57,845 nt of DNA from CAG-791 sp045113775 (GTDB taxonomy: Bacteria; Bacillota; Clostridia; Lachnospirales; Lachnospiraceae), in assembly GCA_045113775.1 (NCBI GenBank), contig JBGUJH010000085.1, forward strand, positions 1-57,845, given 5' to 3'. Below, piece after piece: positions 25,022-32,057 of this stretch. Under the pieces are notes generated by a model. The model was not told where the DNA came from. It worked only from the letters and a program-made list of their open reading frames with translations, and made no database searches. The translations under genes were made by a program, and so were the position numbers. Each line of letters begins with the position of its first letter. Within the stretch, counting starts at the first letter, position 1.

Positions 25022-26605
25022 TTATTTATCAAATTGTGTCAGGTTATAGAGGTCGATCAGTGCCATGGTGTGGTTGACGTACTGGCTGCCGGTTGCATAG
25101 CCGTCGTTCTTGATATTTTGCAGGTACTGTCTGGGATTTGTGACGCCCTTGAGGTTAGCATACCTCTTGAGCTGGATAAACTCAAAATATCCCTTTACGC
25201 CTTGTTCCATGTTGTCGTAAGCGCGGAAGTTGCTCCTGATCGTGGTGAGCGTTCCGGCGGAATACTCCTCTTTGGTCTTGAGATTGACACTCTTGCCTCT
25301 CCAGAGGGTGCCGCACTTAAGTCCGAAGTAATTGTGATACTTGGCGGAGAGAGAGGACTCTCCCCAACCGCTCTCGTGGATCGCCTGCGCGATGATCGGG
25401 CTGTAGACCTTGATGCCGTACTGAGGCGCGTATTTGCGGACGTAATTCGCGATCTGGATCACGAACTGACGCTTGGATTCAGGAAGGTCGTTCAGCTTGC
25501 CTGAGACTTTGGTAATCTGCTTGGTCGTGTTATTCTGTGCAGTTTTCGCAGTGCTGCTCTTGGCTGAGGTGCTGCTCTTGGCAGTGGAAGTGCTCTTGGC
25601 CGAAGAACTTGCAGCTGTGGATGAACTGCTCTTAGTAGAGGAAGCACTCTTGGTCGAAGAACTTGCAGCTGTAGAAGAACTGCTCTTAGTCGAGGAAGTG
25701 CTCTTAGCCGAGGAAGCGCTCTTGGTCGAAGCTGCGGTATTCGCCGCGGTTGAACCGGAGGTCTTCGAAGAAGAAGAACTCTTAGCCGTTGATGCGGAAG
25801 ATTTCGAGGAAGAAGAGGACGCCGCCGTTGTGGTAGTTTTTGCCGCCTGGGCTGCAGCCGTCTTCGTGTTGGTTTCCGCTTTAGCAGTGGACTTCGCGCT
25901 GTCGGACTTTTTGGTCGTGGTCTGTGTGCCTCTTGCTGCCGCGATCACGGAGGAGGGAACACTTCCGAGCAGTGCGCCGTCTTTGCTGAAACTGTATTTT
26001 TTGCCTTGGATCGTCACAGATCCGGTCGCGGCGGCGCCGCTGGCCGTCAGGTAATAGTACTTGCCATAGTAGGAGATCCATTTGTTCTTGACTACATTGC
26101 CGTCAGTATTGCGGTAGTACCATTTCCCGTTAACGAGTATCCATGCGCTGATGACATGGCCGTTGGAGGTGAAGCGGTATTTTTTGCTGCCGATCGTGGC
26201 CCAGCAGGGACCTTGGATCATGGAGCCGTCCTTGCGCAGATAGAACTTGCGCCCGCCTTTGAAAACAAGCCAGCCGGTGAGCATATGGCCGTCCTTTTTA
26301 TCGAGGTAGTACCATTTGCCGTCGTCCTGGACCCAGCCGGTGAGCATGTGTCCGTCGCCTTTGTCAAAATAGTACCACTTTCCGGAATCCCTGACCCACC
26401 CGGTCTTGTTGGTGCCGTCAGAGTTCTTGTAATAGGTCTTGCCGTTCCGGGTCGTGAATTTTGCGGGAGCAGCTGCGCTGATGACAGATGTCTGCTCAGC
26501 GCCGGTATATGATGCGGCCTGGGCGGATATCGCGGGAGCCAGCATCGGTGAGGCGGTGGCCAGCATCAGTGTTACTGCTAAACAGGTATAAGCTTTTTTG
26601 ATCAT
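25022..26605 (-). CDS. Secreted glucosaminidase with cell-wall-binding repeats and Ser/Lys-rich linker
   Basis: A 527-residue exported cell-wall hydrolase. A signal peptide (cleavage near SAQAAS) is followed by about seven GW-type cell-wall-binding repeats (residues about 50-215, for example GKWYYLDKKDGHMLTGW). Then comes a low-complexity Ser/Thr/Lys/Ala linker (about 225-355). The C-terminal domain is a LytF-like N-acetylglucosaminidase (IIAQAIHESGWGESSL, with the catalytic Glu likely in HESGWGES, then YFGLKCGTLW). AGAGGG precedes ATG 26605. It probably cleaves peptidoglycan during growth or separation. It is paralogous over its two ends to the next gene upstream. Confidence 0.9.
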   Translation of the reverse strand: MIKKAYTCLAVTLMLATASPMLAPAISAQAASYTGAEQTSVISAAAPAKFTTRNGKTYYKNSDGTNKTGWVRDSGKWYYFDKGDGHMLTGWVQDDGKWYYLDKKDGHMLTGWLVFKGGRKFYLRKDGSMIQGPCWATIGSKKYRFTSNGHVISAWILVNGKWYYRNTDGNVVKNKWISYYGKYYYLTASGAAATGSVTIQGKKYSFSKDGALLGSVPSSVIAAARGTQTTTKKSDSAKSTAKAETNTKTAAAQAAKTTTTAASSSSSKSSASTAKSSSSSKTSGSTAANTAASTKSASSAKSTSSTKSSSSTAASSSTKSASSTKSSSSTAASSSAKSTSTAKSSTSAKSSTAKTAQNNTTKQITKVSGKLNDLPESKRQFVIQIANYVRKYAPQYGIKVYSPIIAQAIHESGWGESSLSAKYHNYFGLKCGTLWRGKSVNLKTKEEYSAGTLTTIRSNFRAYDNMEQGVKGYFEFIQLKRYANLKGVTNPRQYLQNIKNDGYATGSQYVNHTMALIDLYNLTQFDK

Positions 26606-26610
26606 AAATG

Positions 26611-26754
26611 GTCCCTCTTTCTGTCAGACATGTATAAGTGGTCGCCTCCGGTCAGAGACAAATTAACGGTCTTCTTTCTGTCAGAGACAAATTAACGGTC
26701 TTCTTCTGTCAGAGACAAAATAGCGGCTTTTTCTGTCAGACATGAGTTTAATCG
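26611..26754. repeat. Five tandem ~29-bp units between the two glucosaminidase genes
   Basis: Units start at 26611, 26641, 26669, 26698 and 26726, each containing CTGTCAGA or GGTCAGAGACAAA and most ending in ACG-like sequence. Units 3 and 4 are most alike. The last unit includes the stop codon of the upstream gene. There are no spacers, so this is a tandem array, not CRISPR. Confidence 0.75.
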
Positions 26755-29606
26755 TCAAATCTGGTTAAGTCGTAGTATTTGATCACGTTGTATACGTTCT
26801 GGACGTACTTGCTGGATGTCGCGTAGCCGTCCTCTTTGATCTTCACGAGGTATTCGTAAGGATCGGTCTCGCCGATCAGGTTGTTGTAACGGGTCCTGTT
26901 CTTGAACAGGAAGATGAAATAACCTTCAACGCCTTCTTCCATGTTGTCAAAGACACGGAAGTTCGCGGAGATCGTTGTGTAGGTGCCGGGAGTATATTCC
27001 TCGCCGGTGCGGAGATTGACGCTCTTGCCGGTCCAGAGTGTACCGCACTTGAGACCAAAGTAGTTGTTGTATACTTTGCCGAGACTGGATTCGCCGGATG
27101 CGCTCTCCAGGATTGCCTGCGCGATGATAGGGCTGTATACTTTGACTCCCCATGCGGGCGCGTATTTTTTGACAAGCGGCGCAATACAGCTGATGAATTC
27201 CTGCGTGTTGTTGTAGGTATATCTGTTCACTGTGAGAGAACCGTCGCTCTCAAAGTGATATTGCTTTCCGTCAATGGTCCTGGTACCTGTGGCCATCTTT
27301 CCGCTGCCGTCGAGATAGTAGGTCTCGGAACCCAGTTCCAGCCATCCGGTATGTGCCTTGCTGCCGGTAAAGTAGTACCAGTAATCGCCGACCTTCTTCC
27401 AGCCTTTGGTGGGGTATCCATCCTGGCGGAGATAGTAGGTGCTTCCTCCGACCTTGCAGAGACCGGTGACCTGGCGGCCATTATTGCCCAGGTAGTACTT
27501 CCGGGAACCAATGGAGAACCAACCGGTCTTCATGATGCCGTTGGAGAGGAAGAGGTATCTGCTGCCATTAATGGTCTGCCATCCTTTCCACATGACGCCG
27601 TTGCTCCCCAGGTAGTAGAAGCTGCCTTTATAGCTTAACCAACCGGTCTTCATTACACCGTTGCTCTTGAAAAAGTAAGTCTTGCCGTCAATATTGGTAA
27701 GGCCTCTCGCCATGGTATGGTCGCTTTTGAAGTAATAGGAGGTGCCATTTTTTTTGTACCACCCTGTCTTCATGGCGCCGTTGCTCTCAAGATAATAGAA
27801 ATTACCTTTATAAATCAGCCAACCGGTCTTCATGACGCCGTTATCCTTGAAAAAGTAAGTCTTGCCGCCAATGTTGGTAATGCCTCTCGCCATGGTGTAA
27901 TCGCTGTTGAAGTAATAGGAGCTGCCGTTTCTTTTGAGCCACCCTGTCTTCATGGCGCCGTTGCTCTCAAGATAGTAGAAATTACCTTTATAACTTAACC
28001 AACCGGTCTTCATGGCGCCGTCAGCTTTGAAGAAGTAACTCTTGCCATCGATTGTGACAATGCCTTTTGCCATGGTGTGATTGCTTCGGAAGTAATAGTT
28101 TTTACCGCTATCCTTCAGCCATCCGGTTATAAGCGCGCCGTCTTCGTCGGCATAGTAGTAATCAGTTCCGACCTTGATCCAGCCATAACGGAGTTTTCCA
28201 TTGCTGCCAAGGTAGAAAGACCTGCTTCCGAGCGTCAGAATACCTGTCGCCTTTGTTCCGTCACGCTTGATGTAGCACCAGTCGGTGCCTGAGCCTTCCC
28301 AGTGCGGTTTTACGACAGTTGCGGATCCCTGCTTGGAGGCAACCTTAGCGTCCGCGTTTGCGGTGACGGTCGCGGCATCAACAGAGATGGAACCGGTCAA
28401 TTCTTTGTTAGGGTCAGCGGCCGCAGCTGCGGGAGCAGCGGCGGGGTCAGTAGCCTCGGCTGCGGGAGCAGCGGTGGGGGCGGTAGCTTCTGCTGCGGGA
28501 GCAGCTGTAGGATCTGTGGCCTCGGCTGCGGGAGCAGCTGTGGGGTCAGTGGCCTCAGTTGCGGGAGCAGCTGTAGGATCTGCTGCAGGTGCAGCGTCCG
28601 GGTCAGCAGCCTCGGCTGCGGGAACAGCTGTAGGATCTGTAGCTTCTGCTGCGGGAGCAGCGGTGGGGTCTACTGCCTCGGTTGCGGGAGCAGCTGTGGG
28701 GTCTACTGCCTCGGTTGCGGGAGCAGCGGCGGTATCTGCTGCAGGTGCAGCGCTGGGGTCAGTTGCCTCAGTTGCGGGAGCAGCTGTGGGGTCAGTAGCC
28801 TCGGCTGCGGGAGCAGCGGCGGTATCTGCTGCAGGTGCAGCGCTGGTGTCAGCGGCCTCGGCTGCGGGAGCAGCTGTGGTATCAGTAGTCTCTGCTGCAG
28901 TTTCTACTGCAGGGGTTTCAGCTGCCACATGCGCAGTTTCTTCTGCGCTTCCTGTATTTTCTGCTGCTTCTGCGGTGATCTCATTTGTTTCAACTACTAC
29001 ATCGATTTCCTCAGTCTGAGCTGTTTCTGAAGCAGCATCAGGAGAGGTCGTTGTTTCTGTGGCAGCTTCAGCAATGACTTCGGAAGCTGCTTCCTCTTTA
29101 TTTACATCAGTTTCAGCCGAGTCTGCGGGATTAGCAGATTCAGCTGTGTTATCTTCGTCGGAAGCTTCTTTCGCTTCTTCGGAGGAGACAATCTCATATT
29201 CGAATAAAAAGGGCTCCTGTGCGGCGTCAATGGAAACGCTGAGAGAGATCTTGCAGACGCCGGCAGATTGTACAGTGATTACGCCTTCGTCATCGATCGC
29301 AATGATTTCAGGTTTATCGCTGCTCCATTCAGATAGGACGGGAGAATCAGGTCCCTGTTCGACGAGAGCTGTGAGTTTATGGGATTCACCGACTTTTACG
29401 GTATACTTTTCTGCTTCTGACTCCTCACCGGACTCTTGCAGAGATACATCGTTCTCGTCTTTAACTAAGATTACGATCGGAGTCTGTTCGGGAACTTCTG
29501 AGATAGTATCAGTCTCGGCTGCGCGTGCTTGTGAGGGATAGAGTCCTGCTGATACAGGAGAGATTGCAAGGCAACCGGCAAGAATTAAAGCAATTTTGCG
29601 TTTCAT
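26748..29606 (-). CDS. Large secreted glucosaminidase with Ig-like domain, Ala/Pro/Thr linker and cell-wall repeats
   Basis: A 952-residue surface hydrolase. A signal peptide (MKRKIALILAGCLAISPVS) is followed by a Big_2-like Ig domain (about 45-135), an acidic stretch, an Ala/Thr/Pro linker with 11-residue units such as ATDPTAAPAAE (about 245-390), then roughly 17 GW-type repeats with a 60-residue super-repeat, and a C-terminal glucosaminidase (IIAQAILESASGESSL, YFGLKCGTLW). AAGGAG seven bases upstream supports ATG 29606 rather than 29675. It is the longer paralogue of 25022-26605, with a different linker, and should sit in the cell wall and trim glycan strands. Confidence 0.92.
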   Translation of the reverse strand: MKRKIALILAGCLAISPVSAGLYPSQARAAETDTISEVPEQTPIVILVKDENDVSLQESGEESEAEKYTVKVGESHKLTALVEQGPDSPVLSEWSSDKPEIIAIDDEGVITVQSAGVCKISLSVSIDAAQEPFLFEYEIVSSEEAKEASDEDNTAESANPADSAETDVNKEEAASEVIAEAATETTTSPDAASETAQTEEIDVVVETNEITAEAAENTGSAEETAHVAAETPAVETAAETTDTTAAPAAEAADTSAAPAADTAAAPAAEATDPTAAPATEATDPSAAPAADTAAAPATEAVDPTAAPATEAVDPTAAPAAEATDPTAVPAAEAADPDAAPAADPTAAPATEATDPTAAPAAEATDPTAAPAAEATAPTAAPAAEATDPAAAPAAAAADPNKELTGSISVDAATVTANADAKVASKQGSATVVKPHWEGSGTDWCYIKRDGTKATGILTLGSRSFYLGSNGKLRYGWIKVGTDYYYADEDGALITGWLKDSGKNYYFRSNHTMAKGIVTIDGKSYFFKADGAMKTGWLSYKGNFYYLESNGAMKTGWLKRNGSSYYFNSDYTMARGITNIGGKTYFFKDNGVMKTGWLIYKGNFYYLESNGAMKTGWYKKNGTSYYFKSDHTMARGLTNIDGKTYFFKSNGVMKTGWLSYKGSFYYLGSNGVMWKGWQTINGSRYLFLSNGIMKTGWFSIGSRKYYLGNNGRQVTGLCKVGGSTYYLRQDGYPTKGWKKVGDYWYYFTGSKAHTGWLELGSETYYLDGSGKMATGTRTIDGKQYHFESDGSLTVNRYTYNNTQEFISCIAPLVKKYAPAWGVKVYSPIIAQAILESASGESSLGKVYNNYFGLKCGTLWTGKSVNLRTGEEYTPGTYTTISANFRVFDNMEEGVEGYFIFLFKNRTRYNNLIGETDPYEYLVKIKEDGYATSSKYVQNVYNVIKYYDLTRFDD
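27541..28080 (-). repeat. Three 180-bp super-repeats in the cell-wall-binding region
   Basis: The phrase CTC(T)GCCATGGT recurs near 27711, 27891 and 28071, exactly 180 bases apart, and flanking sequence follows the same period (60 residues: MARG, TYFF, MKTGW, FYYL and so on). Recent in-frame duplication is the likely cause, and copy number may vary among strains. Confidence 0.8.
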
Positions 29607-29646
29607 AGAAAAACTCCTTCGCGAATTATTAACAACATTTACATAG

Positions 29647-29675
29647 ATTATAACGAAAAGATGTCGTAAATGCAA
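29647..29675 (-). promoter_or_regulatory. Promoter of the large glucosaminidase gene
   Basis: Minus strand TTGCAT (29675-29670), a 17-base spacer, TATAAT (29652-29647), giving a short leader of about 35 bases. It excludes ATG 29675 as the start. Confidence 0.8.
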
Positions 29676-29804
29676 ATATTAAATACATATTTTGTAACAA
29701 ATGCTTAATAATTTGCTCGGGAGAAGGGGGGTTGAGGAACAGAAGAGTACATAAGAGAGAGGATTAAAGGCAGCTGAAATAGATTTTTAGGAAGATGTGA
29801 ACCT

Positions 29805-29905
29805 CTCCCACTAGCTGGAAGCTTTTCAAATCCAGAGGGAGCGAAAAGGCAAGTGCTCAGGAAAACACTCCCACTAACCGGAAGCTTTTCAAGATCCGTG
29901 GGGCT
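29805..29905. repeat. Two tandem hairpins with a conserved loop
   Basis: Unit A (29805-29841) and unit B (29868-29905) share CTCCCACTA and GGAAGCTTTTCAA. In A, CTGGA pairs with TCCAG; in B, CGGA pairs with TCCG and CCAC with GTGG, so one stem position changes T-A to C-G. They lie between the tRNA terminator and the glucosaminidase promoter. A 71-residue minus-strand frame across them is judged non-coding. Confidence 0.5.
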
Positions 29906-29931
29906 GGGAAAAACTCTCATCAGACATAAAC

Positions 29932-29969
29932 AAAAAAGCTTGTGAAAACGATTGTCTTCACAAGCTTTT
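29932..29969 (-). terminator. Terminator of the tRNA-Lys gene
   Basis: A 13-base perfect stem (29934-29946 with 29957-29969). Read on the minus strand it ends in TTTTTTG. Confidence 0.85.
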
Positions 29970-29975
29970 ATTTCG

Positions 29976-30048
29976 TGCGCCTCCAGGGACTCGAACCCTG
30001 GACACCCTGATTAAGAGTCAGGTGCTCTACCAGCTGAGCTAGAAGCGC
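29976..30048 (-). tRNA. tRNA-Lys (anticodon CTT)
   Basis: A 73-base cloverleaf on the minus strand: 7-bp acceptor stem GCGCTTC/GAGGCGC, D arm with AGCTCAGCTGGTAGAGC, anticodon loop CTCTTAA (anticodon CTT) between CCTGA and TCAGG, and T arm with GGTTCGAGTCC. CCA is not encoded. It has its own promoter and terminator. Confidence 0.95.
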
Positions 30049-30098
30049 ATATTCAATTTCTGTCATGAAAAAGTTTTCTTATTCGTGACGCAAGTGTT

Positions 30099-30127
30099 AT
30101 TATAGGGGAAGAGTTTTGGAAATGCAA
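30099..30127 (-). promoter_or_regulatory. Promoter of tRNA-Lys
   Basis: Minus strand TTGCAT (30127-30122), a 17-base spacer, TATAAT (30104-30099). Confidence 0.8.
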
Positions 30128-30150
30128 GACTTTTTTTATTATTTTTTGCT

Positions 30151-30220
30151 GAGGCGGGAAGTTGTCCGCCTTTGCAGCAGTCCGCACGCAGCAAAGCGGT
30201 TCGCTGCGCGGGCTTTGAAA
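30151..30220 (+). repeat. Diverged relative of the structured repeat, before tatD
   Basis: It shares the order GGAAG, a short hairpin, CCGCACGC, AGCGGTTCGCT and GGGCTTTGAA with the 98-bp element. It keeps stem potential (GGCGG/CCGCC and CAAAGC/GCTTTG) with altered sequence. It ends at the tatD ribosome site. Confidence 0.45.
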
Positions 30221-30231
30221 GAGGATTGATG

Positions 30232-30996
30232 ATGATATTTGATACACATGCACATTATGATGATGAAGCTTTTGACAGTGACAGGGAGGAGCTGCTTAAA
30301 TCGCTTCCCGGCGCGGGGATCGGTACAGTTGTGAATATCGCGTCTTCTCCCGAGAGTATTGATGAGTGCCTGGCACTTGCCCACAAGAATCCGCACGTCT
30401 ACTGCGCGCTGGGGATCCATCCCGAGCACTGCGCCGAGATGTCTGACGAGCTTTTGGAGGAGATACGCGTAAAGCTGCAGGATGAGCGGGCGCTGGCGGT
30501 CGGCGAGATCGGCCTGGACTATTATTGGCCGGAGCCGGATCACGAGACGCAGAAGATTTGGTTTGCAAAGCAGTTAGAGCTGGCGGTGGAGGTGGATCTG
30601 CCTGTGGTGATCCATTCCAGGGAGGCGGCAGCGGATACAATGCGGATCCTGAAAGAAAACCATGCAGGCAGGACCGGAGGCGTGATACACTGTTATTCTT
30701 ACAGCGCGGAACTGGCCAAAGAATTTGTGAAGATGGGTTACTATATCGGCGTGGGGGGAGTTTTGACCTTCAAGAATGCCAGAAAGCTGGTGGAGGTCGC
30801 GAAGGAGATTCCTCTCGAACGCCTGCTGCTGGAGACGGACTGCCCGTATCTGGCGCCGGTCCCCTATCGCGGGAAGCGCAATTCTTCCCTGTACCTGCCT
30901 TATGTCGTGACAAAGCTGGCGGAGATCAAGGGGATCACGGAAGAGGAAGTGATCCGCGTCACGGAGCAGAATGCTGTGAAGATGTACCGCCTCTAA
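30232..30996 (+). CDS. tatD: TatD family metal-dependent deoxyribonuclease
   Basis: Cytoplasmic TIM-barrel hydrolase of 254 residues, with reported 3'-5' exonuclease activity in DNA repair. Metal-ligand motifs appear in order: FDTHAHYDD, GEIGLDYYW, VIHSREA, HCYSYS and ETDCPYL. ATG 30232 is preferred because AGAGG (30220-30224) is then 7 bases upstream; ATG 30229 is adjacent. It precedes ksgA, as often in Firmicutes, but rnmV, commonly found between them, is absent. A stretch after the stop contains no gene. Confidence 0.94.
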   Translation: MIFDTHAHYDDEAFDSDREELLKSLPGAGIGTVVNIASSPESIDECLALAHKNPHVYCALGIHPEHCAEMSDELLEEIRVKLQDERALAVGEIGLDYYWPEPDHETQKIWFAKQLELAVEVDLPVVIHSREAAADTMRILKENHAGRTGGVIHCYSYSAELAKEFVKMGYYIGVGGVLTFKNARKLVEVAKEIPLERLLLETDCPYLAPVPYRGKRNSSLYLPYVVTKLAEIKGITEEEVIRVTEQNAVKMYRL

Positions 30997-31045
30997 CCCA
31001 GGTAGGAGTACCCGCGATGAATAATTACATTATATTGAGGTTTCT

Positions 31046-31948
31046 ATGAAAGAGATTTTGGCTACGCCGGGGGCGACCCGGTATATTTTGGAAAAATACG
31101 GGATCAGGGCGCGCAAGAAGTACGGACAGAATTTCCTGATCAACGCGAATCTGATCAACGGAATTATCGATGCCGCCCGGATCACGGAGGACGACTGCGT
31201 GCTGGAGATCGGGCCCGGGATCGGCAGCATGACGCAGCTGCTGTCTGAGGCGGCCGGCAGGGTGGTGTGCGTAGAGATCGACGAGAGCCTTCGGCCTGTG
31301 CTCGCGGAGACTCTGGAGGACTGCGACAATGTCAAAATATTGTGGCAGGACATTTTGAAGACCGACCTGCGGCAGATCTGTGAAGACTATAATGACGGGA
31401 AGCCGCTCAAAGTAGTGGCGAACCTGCCTTATTATGTGACAACGCCGATCCTGATGCAGCTTCTGGAGCAGAGGAACGTGTTTACCAGCATCACTGTGAT
31501 GGTACAGAAGGAAGTAGCGGACAGGATCCGCTCCGGGCCGGGAAGCAAGGAGTATGGAGCATTGTCGCTGGCTGTGCAGTATTTTGCCGAGCCGGAGCTG
31601 GCGCTGAATGTGAGCCCTTCCAATTTCATCCCGCGGCCGGGCGTGGACAGCTGTGTCCTGCATTTGAAAGCCTATGCGGAACCGCCGGTGGAGTGCAGCG
31701 AAAAGGTAATGTTTGCCCTGATCCGGGCGGCATTCAACCAGAGGCGAAAGACACTGGCCAATGCGGTCTCGCACGGCTTTACGCTGGGCGGAAAGCAGTA
31801 TACCCGGGAGGAAGTGACGGAGGCGCTCGAAAAGATGGGGCTGCCGCCGACTGTGAGAGGGGAAGCTCTTTCGCTGGAGCAGTTCGCGCAGCTCTCGCTC
31901 CTTCTCGATCCCGAATCTGAAGCGACGAAGCAGGGCATTGTTTTTTGA
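31046..31948 (+). CDS. rsmA: 16S rRNA dimethyladenosine transferase
   Basis: KsgA: dimethylates two adjacent adenosines in the 3' hairpin of 16S rRNA using S-adenosylmethionine. In 300 residues, QNFLIN is near residue 30, the SAM-binding VLEIGPGIGSMTQLL near 52-66, and the catalytic NLPYYVTTPI (family NLPY motif) near 135. The C-terminal helical domain is complete. It lies 49 bases after tatD and is likely co-transcribed. A TTGACA promoter box overlaps its stop codon. Confidence 0.96.
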   Translation: MKEILATPGATRYILEKYGIRARKKYGQNFLINANLINGIIDAARITEDDCVLEIGPGIGSMTQLLSEAAGRVVCVEIDESLRPVLAETLEDCDNVKILWQDILKTDLRQICEDYNDGKPLKVVANLPYYVTTPILMQLLEQRNVFTSITVMVQKEVADRIRSGPGSKEYGALSLAVQYFAEPELALNVSPSNFIPRPGVDSCVLHLKAYAEPPVECSEKVMFALIRAAFNQRRKTLANAVSHGFTLGGKQYTREEVTEALEKMGLPPTVRGEALSLEQFAQLSLLLDPESEATKQGIVF

Positions 31949-31973
31949 CATTGCTATAGGCGTATGATAAACT
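31945..31973 (+). promoter_or_regulatory. Putative promoter before the TPR/AAA gene
   Basis: TTGACA at 31945-31950 (overlapping the rsmA stop), a 17-base spacer, TAAACT at 31968-31973. A second TTGACA occurs near 32000 without a good -10. Confidence 0.5.
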
Positions 31974-32057
31974 GAAATTAGTAAATTTGCCCTGTTTTTT
32001 GACAGGTAAGGGCCGGTTTGTAGTAAATTGTGACGAGTAACTGACCGAGGTCTAAAG

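Noticed and set aside
25473..26054. Plus-strand frame of 193 codons rich in Glu/Leu/Val/Ala
   Set aside because: Antisense of the Ser/Lys-rich linker of the minus-strand glucosaminidase gene.
26611..26754. Possible CRISPR array
   Set aside because: Units are directly adjacent with no unique spacers and no cas genes are present.
28285..29019. Long plus-strand frames (over 240 codons) rich in Ala/Gly/Ser/Val or Cys/Gly
   Set aside because: They are antisense images of the Ala/Pro/Thr repeat linker of the glucosaminidase gene; composition is purely repeat-driven and there is no matching ribosome site.
29705..29920. 71-codon minus-strand frame with two similar segments
   Set aside because: The similarity comes from the tandem hairpins, there is no ribosome site, and the sequence is Pro/Ser-rich without domain features.
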